From NCBI GenBank assembly GCA_033764875.1, contig JANRIO010000112.1, positions 6,622 to 70,621 on the forward strand: 64,000 nt of DNA. The letters are read 5' to 3'. Shown one piece after another: positions 56,579 to 64,000 of the stretch. The translations under genes were made by a program, and so were the position numbers. Every line of letters starts with the position of its first letter. The first letter of the stretch is position 1. The stretch is from AWTP1-13 sp033764875. GTDB taxonomy: Bacteria > Pseudomonadota > Alphaproteobacteria > Rhizobiales > Hyphomicrobiaceae. Below the pieces are notes generated by a model, which was given only the letters and a program-made list of their open reading frames with translations, had not been told where the DNA came from and made no database searches.

Positions 56579-58396
56579 GTGTCCATCGGCATCAATACCC
56601 GGCTCTACAGCCTCATCCTCTTGTTCGCGCTGGGGTGCAGCGCGCTCACGGTCGCCCTCATCTGGCAGAGCAACCAGCGTGCCCTCAGTGCCCGCGAGCG
56701 CAGCCTCGAGAACGTCGTCGACATGGCGATCTCGATCCTCGAGGCGCACAAGAAGATGGCCGACGCCGGCGTCATGCCCGAGGAGGAGGCGCGCCGGAAG
56801 GCCTACGCCATGGTCACCGCGCTGCGCTTCAACAAGACCGACTACCTGTTCGGCATCAGCAGCGACGGCTTCATTGCCTTCCATCCCTCGGCGAAGTTCC
56901 TCGGCAATGCCGTGCGCAAGAACGTCGACGCGAAGGGTCGCAACTGGGGTGCCGAGATGGCCGATATCGCCGCCCGCCTCGGCAGCGGCTTCGTCGCCTA
57001 CGAGATCGAGCCGCCCGGCGCGACGGAGCTCGTCGCGAAGCTCGCGTACCTCAAGGCGTATGCGCCCTGGAAGGTCGCCGTGGCCGCGGGTGTCTACATC
57101 AACGACCTCAAGGCCGAGCGCGCGAACTCGGCCTGGCAGGCGGGCGCCATCACGCTGGTGCTGGCGCTGTTGCTGAGCGCCGCGACCTTCCTCATCGCGC
57201 GCAGCATCGCCAAGCCGCTCGGCCGGCTGGCGACGGCCATGGGCCGCATCACCCGGGGCGAGGACGTCTCGGTCGCCCGCGACGCCGGGCGCCGCGACGA
57301 GATCGGCAGCATGGCGCAATCGGTGGAGTTCTTCCAGGACGCGGCCAAGGCCAAGGAGCGGGCCGAGAAGGACGCCGCGGCGCAGCGGGCCAATGCCGAG
57401 GCGGCGCAGGCCGCCCGCGAGCGGGAGAAGCTGGAGGAGGAGGCGCGCACGCAGGTCATGGTCGACTCTCTCGCCGCCGGCCTCGATCAGCTCGCCCGCG
57501 GCAACCTCGTGTGCAACATCGACAGGCCCTTTCACGCCAGCTCCGAGAAGCTGCGCAAGGACTTCAACACCTCGCTCGCAACCCTGCGCGAGGCCATGCA
57601 GCGTGTGGCGGACGCGGCCAGCAGCATGCGGGCCGGCGCCGGCGAGATCTCCTCGGCCGCCGACGATCTCTCGCGCCGCACCGAGCAGCAGGCCTCGAGC
57701 ATCGAGGAGACCTCGGCCTCCCTCGACGGGATCGTGGAGACCGTGCGCAAGACGGCGACCGGCGCCGTCCACGCCCGCGACGTCGTCGCCGCCGCCCAGA
57801 AGGACGCGGAGCAGGCGGACGTCGTCCTGCGCGATACGGTCGAGGCCATGGGCGGCATCGAGAAGAGCGCCCAGCAGATCAGCCAGATCATCGGCGTCAT
57901 CGACGAGATCGCCTTCCAGACCAATCTGCTCGCCCTCAACGCCGGCGTCGAGGCCGCCCGCGCGGGCGAGGCCGGCCGTGGCTTTGCCGTCGTCGCCTCC
58001 GAGGTGCGCGCACTCGCCCAGCGCTCGGCGCAGGCAGCCAAGGAGATCAAGGCGTTGATCAGCACCTCGTCGGCCCAGGTCGGCCAGGGCGTCCAGCTTG
58101 TCGCGCGCACCGGTGACGCGCTCGGCCGCATCCTCGCCCAGGTGAGCGAGATCAGCGGCATCGTCGGCGGCATCGCGGGCGCGGCGCAAGAGCAGGCGAA
58201 CGGCCTGTCGCAGATCAACGCCGCCATCAACGAGCTGGACAAGGTGACCCAGCAGAACGCGGCCATGGTCGAGCAGTCGACGGCGGCAAGCCACAGGCTG
58301 GCCGGCGAGGCCGAGCGGCTGGCCGAGCTGATCGGCGCCTTCCGCACGGGCGGCAGCGCGCCCGGTGCCGGAGCGCCGCGCCGTCTCGCCGCCTGA
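56579..58396 (+). CDS. Methyl-accepting chemotaxis protein with single-Cache sensor
   Basis: A 605-residue chemoreceptor. TM1 (about 10-30) is followed by a periplasmic sCache_2-type domain (about 35-185, with FNKTDYLFGISSDGFIAFHP and WKVAVAAGVYIND), TM2 (about 190-210), HAMP, a coiled region and a C-terminal signalling domain with the hairpin tip IDEIAFQTNLLALNAGVEAARAG (split here at 20 residues: EIAFQTNLLALNAGVEAARA). GTG 56579 is chosen because GGAGGG stands 5 bases upstream and the sequence then begins directly with TM1; the frame continues back to 56537 without a ribosome site. No che genes are adjacent; the ligand is unknown, possibly a small carboxylate. Confidence 0.92.
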   Translation: MSIGINTRLYSLILLFALGCSALTVALIWQSNQRALSARERSLENVVDMAISILEAHKKMADAGVMPEEEARRKAYAMVTALRFNKTDYLFGISSDGFIAFHPSAKFLGNAVRKNVDAKGRNWGAEMADIAARLGSGFVAYEIEPPGATELVAKLAYLKAYAPWKVAVAAGVYINDLKAERANSAWQAGAITLVLALLLSAATFLIARSIAKPLGRLATAMGRITRGEDVSVARDAGRRDEIGSMAQSVEFFQDAAKAKERAEKDAAAQRANAEAAQAAREREKLEEEARTQVMVDSLAAGLDQLARGNLVCNIDRPFHASSEKLRKDFNTSLATLREAMQRVADAASSMRAGAGEISSAADDLSRRTEQQASSIEETSASLDGIVETVRKTATGAVHARDVVAAAQKDAEQADVVLRDTVEAMGGIEKSAQQISQIIGVIDEIAFQTNLLALNAGVEAARAGEAGRGFAVVASEVRALAQRSAQAAKEIKALISTSSAQVGQGVQLVARTGDALGRILAQVSEISGIVGGIAGAAQEQANGLSQINAAINELDKVTQQNAAMVEQSTAASHRLAGEAERLAELIGAFRTGGSAPGAGAPRRLAA

Positions 58397-58497
58397 GACC
58401 GCAGGCCGCCCGTGCGGCCTGCGGCGGCCGGGCTTGCGCTCCAAGCCGGGCCCGGCGCACACTGCCAGCCGGCAGGACGATCCACGCTGGAGGCGCG

Positions 58498-59268
58498 ATG
58501 TACAAGCCGTTCGATCTGACGGGCCGGGTGGCGCTGGTGACAGGGGGCAACAGCGGCATCGGGCTCGGCTTCGCCCGCGGCGTGGCGGAGGCCGGCGCCG
58601 ACGTCTGCATCTGGGGCACCTCGCAGGCGAAGAACGCGAGCGCTGCGGAGGATCTCGCCCGGACCGGGCGCAAGGTGCTGGCGCTCGAGTGCGACGTCGG
58701 CGACGAGAAGGCCGTGGAGGAGGCGTTTGCCAGGACGCTCTCGCACTTCCGACGGGTCGACGGATGCTTCGCCAACGCCGGCGTCGCGGGCTTCACCAGC
58801 CGTTCGTTCACGCAGATGACGAGCGAGGAGTGGCACCGGGTGCTGCGCGTCAATCTCGACGGGGCGTTCTACACGCTCAGGGCCGCGGCGCGCCACATGG
58901 TGGAGCGCGGCGGCGGCGGCGCGCTCGTCGGCACGGCCTCGTTGGCCGCCATCGAGGGTGCCGCGCGGCACGAGCACTATGCGGCCACCAAGGGCGGCCT
59001 CGTCTCGATGATGCGGGCGCTCGCCGTGGAGTTCGCGCGCAACGGCATCCGTGCCAACGCGGTGCTGCCCGGATGGATCGAGACCAACATGACCGCCGGC
59101 AACATGAGCAACGAGAAGTTCGCAAGCAACGTCATGCCGCGCATTCCCATGCGCCGCTGGGGAACCGGTGCCGACTTCGCCGGCATCGCCGTCTATCTCA
59201 TGAGCGACGCCTCGAGCTACCATACGGGCGACACGTTCCTGATCGACGGCGGCTACGCGCTGTTCTAG
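58498..59268 (+). CDS. SDR-family oxidoreductase
   Basis: A 256-residue classical short-chain dehydrogenase: VTGGNSGIGLGFA, FANAGVAG (in place of NNAG), catalytic Ser in GTASLAA and YAATK. The C-terminal DTFLIDGGYALF is standard. GGAGG lies about 6 bases before ATG 58498. hpaF follows 83 bp later on the same strand; a role in aromatic-acid catabolism is possible but unproven. The substrate is unknown. Confidence 0.87.
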   Translation: MYKPFDLTGRVALVTGGNSGIGLGFARGVAEAGADVCIWGTSQAKNASAAEDLARTGRKVLALECDVGDEKAVEEAFARTLSHFRRVDGCFANAGVAGFTSRSFTQMTSEEWHRVLRVNLDGAFYTLRAAARHMVERGGGGALVGTASLAAIEGAARHEHYAATKGGLVSMMRALAVEFARNGIRANAVLPGWIETNMTAGNMSNEKFASNVMPRIPMRRWGTGADFAGIAVYLMSDASSYHTGDTFLIDGGYALF

Positions 59269-59351
59269 TTGCGCCGTCCGACTTTAGTTGCGCCTTCCAA
59301 CTCCCCTTTGGGGAGCCGGCCGGAAGGCGGGTAGGAATTTAGGGGAAAGGC

Positions 59352-59747
59352 ATGCCGCATCTGATCGTCGAGTACTCGGCCAATCTCGAAGCCGCGCTCG
59401 ACATGGGGCACGTCATCGGCGCGCTGCATGCGGCTGCGCTGGAGACCGGCGTCTTCCCCATCGGCGGCGTGCGCGTGCGTGCCGCCCGGCGCGACCTCTA
59501 CAAGATCGCCGACGGGCATCCGGACAACGCTTTCATCCACGTTGAGGCCCGCATCGGCGCCGGGCGCGCACCCGAGGTGCGGCAGAAGGCGGCCGAGACC
59601 ATCTTCGCGCGGCTGAAGGCGGCCACTGCCGAGGAGTTCGCGCGCCGGCCGCTCGGGCTGTCGCTGGAGATCGTGGAGATCGATCCCGTCGGCACGCTGA
59701 AGCACAACAACCTGCACGAGGCCGTCGCGCGGCGCGCGAAGGGGTAG
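59352..59747 (+). CDS. hpaF: 5-carboxymethyl-2-hydroxymuconate delta-isomerase
   Basis: A 131-residue member of the tautomerase superfamily. After Met removal the N-terminal Pro (MPHLIVEYSANLE) would be the catalytic base, and ALETGVFPIGGVRVRA and LSLEIVEID match the CHMI family. It isomerises the dicarboxylate made by HpaE, the third step after ring cleavage of homoprotocatechuate. It is far from hpaR-hpaE-hpaD (24-27 kb), so the pathway is split. GGGGAAAGG lies just before ATG 59352. Confidence 0.9.
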   Translation: MPHLIVEYSANLEAALDMGHVIGALHAAALETGVFPIGGVRVRAARRDLYKIADGHPDNAFIHVEARIGAGRAPEVRQKAAETIFARLKAATAEEFARRPLGLSLEIVEIDPVGTLKHNNLHEAVARRAKG

Positions 59748-59828
59748 CGCGCATCGGGCCTGGGCTGGAATGCCCGGGCGTGCCAGGATCCCGCCGTCGC
59801 CGGCGCGCCGTCGCGCTGCAACCGCCTC

Positions 59829-60254
59829 GAGGTCACGCCCTCCCCGAGCGTCTTCCCGGACGTCGTGCGCGAGCACGACGATCCGGGATCTTCACCCGCC
59901 GCGGTCTTCGCCACCGGGAAAGGTCCCGGCTCTCGCTGCCGCTCGGCCGGGAACGCAGGCGGAGAGGGAGGTGGCACGCCCTCTCCGGATGCCGTCCCGG
60001 ACGTCGTGCGCGAGCACGACGATCCGGGATCCTCACCCCTCGCGATTCTTCACAACCGGGAAAGATCCGGCTCTCGCTGCCGCTCGGCCGGGAGCGCACG
60101 CGGAGAGGGAGGTGGCACGCCCTCTCCGGATGCCTTCCCGGACGTCGTGCGCGAGCACGACGATCCGGGATCCTCACCCGTCGCGCTCCTTCGCAACCGG
60201 GGAAGATCCGGCTCTCGCTGCCGCTCGGCCGGGACGGCACGCGGAGAGGGAGGT
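59829..60254. repeat. Three tandem 141-bp hairpin repeats
   Basis: Three copies in direct tandem with an exact 141-bp period (hairpins at 59855-59887, 59996-60028 and 60137-60169). Each hairpin is identical: CCCGGA, then CGTCGTGC-GCGA-GCACGACG, a bulged A, then TCCGGG, giving a 14-bp stem closed by a GCGA (GNRA) loop. Each unit continues with GGGAAAGATCCGGCTCTCGC-type sequence and GCTGCCGCTCGGCCGGGA, which can pair back to the start. The region between differs slightly from copy to copy. Because 141 is a multiple of three, frames stay open through it, but no protein is likely. Confidence 0.85.
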
Positions 60255-60529
60255 GCCAGGAGCTGGGCAGACGCCCGGATGGAACACATCGTGGGCTCCA
60301 CGCGGGACACCCCATGCCCCCCGCACGCGCTCGCCCCTTGGCATGCCTTCCCGGACGGCGTGCGCAGGCGCGGCGATCCGGGATCTTTCTGCTATCGGAT
60401 CAACCGCAACGGGAAAGATGCCGGACTGGCGCTGGCGCGCCATCCGGGAGGGCAGCTCTTGAGGATGCGGGTGCGCCGTGCGAGGGCGCGTAGTGCTTCA
60501 AGTCCTGAATGCCCTTGGGCGCCCGCCGG
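60255..60529. other. Gap between tandem repeats and the CHAT gene
   Basis: This 275-bp stretch between the tandem array and the end of the CHAT gene contains the diverged repeat copy at 60343-60440 and no recognisable gene. Confidence 0.5.
60343..60440. repeat. Diverged copy of the hairpin repeat
   Basis: The hairpin (60350-60382) has the CCCGGA and TCCGGG outer arms intact, while the inner stem carries several changes (CGGCGTGC with loop GCAG). The trailing half has decayed. It lies 96 bp after the tandem array. Confidence 0.65.
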
Positions 60530-63500
60530 TCAGTTGCCGTAGTACTGGAACGCGGCCCAGTAGTAGGGATGCGCGAACGGCTTCTGCCCGCCACCGGGGC
60601 TCGCGAGCTGCGCTATCAGCCGCGCCCCGTCGGCCGCGGACAGGCGCTTGGATTTCTGCATCCCCGTCACCAGGTCGCGCAGCCGCTCGGGCGTCGCATC
60701 GCGCACCCAGAGCTGGCTGCGGCGCAGCGCCGGCGCCGGCGCCATGCGCTGGCCGATGTAGAGATCGTAGAACTTCATCATGATCAGCGCCGTGGCGATG
60801 TCGTCCACCGGCCACAGGCTGCCGATGACGCCCGCTGCGCCCGCCTGCAGGAACGCGGCCGGCAGGCCGGTGAACTCGTCGGGCGCCCGCTGGAACTCGA
60901 ACACGCCGGTCTCGCACGCCGACAGCACCACGAGCCGCGGGTGCCCGAGATCGCCGCGATCGAGCAGCTCCCCGATCGTCAGGCGCTGGCCGCCGGCGAG
61001 TTGCAGCGCCGACTGCGTCGGGTTCGCCCACGAGAAGCCCCCGTGCGTGGCAAAGTGCCAGTGGTTGGCCTTGCTCAGGGCGTCGAGCACCGCCTTCAGG
61101 TTGGCCGTCTCCGCCCCCAGCACCGTGCGCCGGCCGGCCGCGAAATAGCTTCCCGACACGCTGCCCTCGGGCTCCGTGAACTGCAGGTCGCCCGTCGGGT
61201 TGACCACCGCCGCGAGCCTTGCCGTGCCCGCGGCCGCGGCCCGCTCGGCAGCGATCCGCGCCGCCACCAGGCTCGGCGCCGTCGTGATGGTGTAGCCGTC
61301 GATGAGGCCGCCCGTGCCCTGCCCGTCGCCCGCGATCCCGATCGGCAGCAGGCCGAGCGCCCCGTGCGGCACCCACAGCACCGCCGCCTCCCGGGCAACG
61401 CCGTTGGCGCGTAGGCTCTGGGCGATCGCCGCGCCGGCGAGCCTCTCCAGATCGGCCGGCAGGCTTGCGATGGCCTGCAGCCAGTTGGCGCGCAGCGCGC
61501 CCTGCTGGTCGGCCGGCAGCGAGTTCACGGCGTAGGCCCCGAGCCAGCCGGCGACACGCCCGCTCGGGTCGGCGCCCAGCACGAAGCGGGCGAGCGCGGC
61601 GCTGTCGAGCCCGTCGATGGCCGACGCGGCGACGGCCACCCCGCGCCCCGCATCCGGCGTAACGGTGAGCAGCGCTGCGCCCTGCTCGCTCACGACCGGC
61701 AGCACCAGCGCGCCGTGGCGGGCCAGCAGCGATCCGGCCTCCTTGAGCGTGCCTTCGGCCGCATCCTGGGCCGCCGGCTGCGCCTGCGCGACGATGCCCT
61801 CGGCTTGCTTGCGCAGCGCCTCGATCTCGCGCACCGCCTGCAGCCGCTCCTCGCCGCCGACGAGGTCCACCCGTGCCTCGATGGCGCGGATCTGCTCGCG
61901 CGTCCTCTCCAGCCGTTGCCGCTGCTCCCGCGGCAGCACCAGTGCGTCGAGGCCGAGCGACACCCGGAGCATGCGGGCCTTGCCGCTCTCCAGGATGTGC
62001 AGCGCCTCCTTGGGCGCGCCCAGCATCACCGCCGCGTACGCCGCCGACGGGAACAGCGTGCTGCCCTCGCGCACCACGCTCTCGGCCTCGGCGCGATTGA
62101 GGCCGCCTGCGAACAGCACGTTGGAGGCGGCGATGGCGGATGCGAACTGCGCCCGCGCCCCCGCCCAGTCCCGGCGCGCCAGTGCGATCTGTCCGGCGTT
62201 CTGCGCCGAGCGTAGATGCAGCAGCGGTGCCGCCGCGAGCGTGTTGACGCTGAGTGCCGCCTCCGCCGCCGCGGCCGCCGCCGCCAGGTTCGCCGCCCGA
62301 TCGCCGCCCGCGCGCTGGCGCAGGGCGCCGGCGAGGTTGTTCTGCGCGACGGCCCACTTGGACGGATCGGAGGCCCGCGTGTAGTGGCCGAGCGCGCTCT
62401 CGTAGGCCGCGATCGCCTGCTCCACGTTGTCGGCCGCGTTGCCCTTGATGCGTCGCGCGTAGGCGATGCCGAGGTTGAGCTTCACCCGCGCCGACCGCTC
62501 CGGATAGGCCTGCGGCGTGTAGACGGTGAGCGCCGCCGTGTAGCGCGCGATGGCTCGCTCGATGCGCTCGGCCGGGCTGTCGAGCTCGGCGTCGAGCAGC
62601 AGGTTGGCGAAGTTCATGTTGAGCTGCGCCCATTCGGACGGATAGGCCTCGCGCGTGAACACGCGAGCCGCGTTCTCGAAGTGCGCGGCCGACCGCTGCA
62701 GGTTCTCGCGCGCGTTGCCGCGCCCGCGCTCCGCGTAGGCCATGCCCAGGTTGTCGTGGATCCCGGCCCACGCCTTCGCCGACTTCTCCAGCGAGGCGAC
62801 GGCCAGCGCCTGCTCGTAGGCGGCGATCGCCTTCTCGACGTTGTCGGCCCGCACGCCGCGGATGCGCGCCCACAGGCTGGCGCCAAGCGCCTGCTGCGCG
62901 GCGGCCCAGGTATCGGGCGCCTTCTCGCGCGAGAGCACCGCAAGCGCCGCCTCCGCAGCCTCGATGGCGCGCTCCAGGTTGTCGGCCCGGCGGCCCTCGA
63001 TGCGATGCCAGTAGGCCTTGGACAGGTTGATGGAGATCGATGCCCAGTAGGAGGCGGCCGCCTCCCGCGTCATCACCTCGGCCGTCGCGTTCAATGCCGC
63101 GATCGCCGCCTCGATGTTCTGCGCCCGGTCTCCCCGGACGCGATCGAGATGCACCATGGCGAGGCCGAACTGCACCCGCGCCCAGTCCTGCCCGCGCTCG
63201 GCCGCCGTGTGCCCGAGCGCCTGCTGGTAGGCCTTCAGGGCGCGCTCCAGCGCCTCCGGGCGGTTGGCCCCCTCGATGCGGCGGTACTCGTTGCCGAGCT
63301 GCCCCCACATCTGCCCGAGCAGCTTATCGCGGCCGGGCTCGCGCAGGGGCCACGGGTTGGCGGCAACGGCCAGCGCCAGCGCTTCCTCGATCTTCTGCGC
63401 CCGCGCCTCGGGCGTCGGCGCCCGCGAGGAGCCCTGCCAGGCGGAGATGATGGCGAGAGCCTGCTCCTTGCTGCTTCCGGCCTGGGACCAGGCGGGGCCC

Positions 63501-63586
63501 GCGCCGCAGGCCGCAAGTCCGATCACGAGCCCCACGGCCAGCGCCGCGCCGTGGCGGCGCGCAAGGCCCCGTCGAATGCATGCCAT
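60530..63586 (-). CDS. TPR-CHAT putative lipoprotein (caspase-like domain)
   Basis: A 1018-residue protein. A signal peptide with lipobox-like LAAC (about residue 27) is followed by about nine TPR-like repeats (residues about 60-520; consensus WA..Q..LG.AYA.R..G...N.E.AIAAYE.AL), a helical linker and a C-terminal CHAT domain (about 720-1010). The CHAT protease dyad is intact: His848 in HFATHGG and Cys891 in LSACETG. GGAGGGG lies about 7 bases before ATG 63586. CHAT proteins are often proteases or scaffolds activated by partners; the substrate is unknown. Being exported is unusual for a caspase-like protein; no partner gene is adjacent. Confidence 0.85.
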   Translation of the reverse strand: MACIRRGLARRHGAALAVGLVIGLAACGAGPAWSQAGSSKEQALAIISAWQGSSRAPTPEARAQKIEEALALAVAANPWPLREPGRDKLLGQMWGQLGNEYRRIEGANRPEALERALKAYQQALGHTAAERGQDWARVQFGLAMVHLDRVRGDRAQNIEAAIAALNATAEVMTREAAASYWASISINLSKAYWHRIEGRRADNLERAIEAAEAALAVLSREKAPDTWAAAQQALGASLWARIRGVRADNVEKAIAAYEQALAVASLEKSAKAWAGIHDNLGMAYAERGRGNARENLQRSAAHFENAARVFTREAYPSEWAQLNMNFANLLLDAELDSPAERIERAIARYTAALTVYTPQAYPERSARVKLNLGIAYARRIKGNAADNVEQAIAAYESALGHYTRASDPSKWAVAQNNLAGALRQRAGGDRAANLAAAAAAAEAALSVNTLAAAPLLHLRSAQNAGQIALARRDWAGARAQFASAIAASNVLFAGGLNRAEAESVVREGSTLFPSAAYAAVMLGAPKEALHILESGKARMLRVSLGLDALVLPREQRQRLERTREQIRAIEARVDLVGGEERLQAVREIEALRKQAEGIVAQAQPAAQDAAEGTLKEAGSLLARHGALVLPVVSEQGAALLTVTPDAGRGVAVAASAIDGLDSAALARFVLGADPSGRVAGWLGAYAVNSLPADQQGALRANWLQAIASLPADLERLAGAAIAQSLRANGVAREAAVLWVPHGALGLLPIGIAGDGQGTGGLIDGYTITTAPSLVAARIAAERAAAAGTARLAAVVNPTGDLQFTEPEGSVSGSYFAAGRRTVLGAETANLKAVLDALSKANHWHFATHGGFSWANPTQSALQLAGGQRLTIGELLDRGDLGHPRLVVLSACETGVFEFQRAPDEFTGLPAAFLQAGAAGVIGSLWPVDDIATALIMMKFYDLYIGQRMAPAPALRRSQLWVRDATPERLRDLVTGMQKSKRLSAADGARLIAQLASPGGGQKPFAHPYYWAAFQYYGN

Positions 63587-64000
63587 CGCGTCCCCTCCAG
63601 CCTGCACTGCGGCAGCGGCCAAGATGGACCACGACATCGGATCATTTTGTGGCAGCGGGCGGTCTCGCCCCGGCACGGCGCCGGAGCGCCGCATCGGGCA
63701 TGCCGAGGGCCCGGCACGCCGCAGCGTCCGGGGGATGCGAGTGAGGGAGCGGGGCGCTTCGGCCAGGCTCATGTGCAAAGAAGGGCGTCCACGCCCCGCG
63801 ACGTCGTGACGGCGCCCGGGCACGGCTACCAGGCGAGCCACGTCCGGCTCACGTTCTTTCCCGGGCAGGCGGTGGGCGATCAGCCGCCACGGCGAGAAGG
63901 GCCCTCCGTCCGACGTCCCGCCGCCCGTCCAATCGAAATGCCTCGCGAGAGCACTCCCTCGTGGGCGGCGATGGGGCATTGTCTCACCGTCCGCAGGAGC
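63587..64000. other. Right-end intergenic sequence
   Basis: The last 414 bp contain the presumed promoter of the CHAT gene and no convincing gene start. Short open frames lack ribosome sites or homology. Confidence 0.4.

Noticed and set aside
59829..60254. CRISPR array
   Set aside because: The units are contiguous 141-bp tandem repeats without unique spacers, and no cas genes are present.
59780..60493. Open frames of 225-237 codons through the tandem repeats, giving repeated 47-residue units
   Set aside because: The 141-bp period is a multiple of three, so all frames stay open on both strands; the peptides have no start signal or domain, and hairpin conservation explains the pattern better.
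60498..63308. Minus-strand open frame of 936 codons overlapping the CHAT gene in another frame
   Set aside because: Ala/Arg/Gly-rich out-of-frame translation; the CHAT frame has clear motifs and a ribosome site.

Overview
This is a GC-rich, densely coded bacterial chromosome segment, most likely from an alphaproteobacterium (probably Hyphomicrobiales or a relative). That placement is inferred from gene content and base composition; no rRNA or tRNA gene was seen to anchor it. Housekeeping genes (glmM, def, fmt, fabI, gatB, ribA) are interleaved with catabolic, transport and regulatory modules. No integrase, transposase, phage gene or CRISPR array was recognised.

Layout. 0-10 kb: the end of a peroxiredoxin-like gene, two closely similar LysR regulators, a cupin lipoprotein, a 3-hydroxybutyrate dehydrogenase/patatin pair, an MFS transporter, the ergothioneine genes egtB-egtD and a DgcZ-like zinc-sensing diguanylate cyclase. 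10-15.5 kb: a leftward run marR - DUF2946 - TonB-dependent receptor - His-rich repeat protein - thioredoxin-like protein, which looks like a metal-uptake unit. 15.6-27 kb: small catabolic modules, each with its own regulator: flavin monooxygenase + DUF2783; orphan Bug binding protein / GntR / amidohydrolase; beta-keto acid cleavage enzyme + hydroxyacyl-CoA dehydrogenase diverging from GntR + SDR; and hpaR-hpaE-hpaD of homoprotocatechuate meta-cleavage. The matching isomerase hpaF lies 32 kb away at 59.4 kb.

27.4-44.8 kb: glmM, osmC-like and def are followed by a block of about 13.6 kb of arsenic genes, and then fmt. def and fmt are usually adjacent, so the arsenic block looks like an island inserted between them. 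It holds a complete arsenite-oxidation system (aioX-aioS-aioR-aioB-aioA plus a DUF2478 gene), arsR diverging from acr3, and a phnD-phnC-phnE-phnE-arsC operon. A sigma-54 promoter and two upstream GTTCG-N6-CGAAC inverted repeats, exactly 32 bp apart, precede aioB and fit control by AioR.

44.9-64 kb: a small lipoprotein, a chlorite-dismutase-family protein, an EamA transporter, a glutathione transferase, fabI, gatB, a DUF900 hydrolase, a GtrA/ChbG-HpnK/glycosyltransferase trio, ribA, a chemoreceptor, an SDR, hpaF and a 1018-residue TPR-CHAT lipoprotein with an intact His/Cys dyad. A family of hairpin repeats occurs as one copy at 48.96 kb, three exact 141-bp tandem copies at 59.85-60.25 kb and a diverged copy at 60.35 kb.
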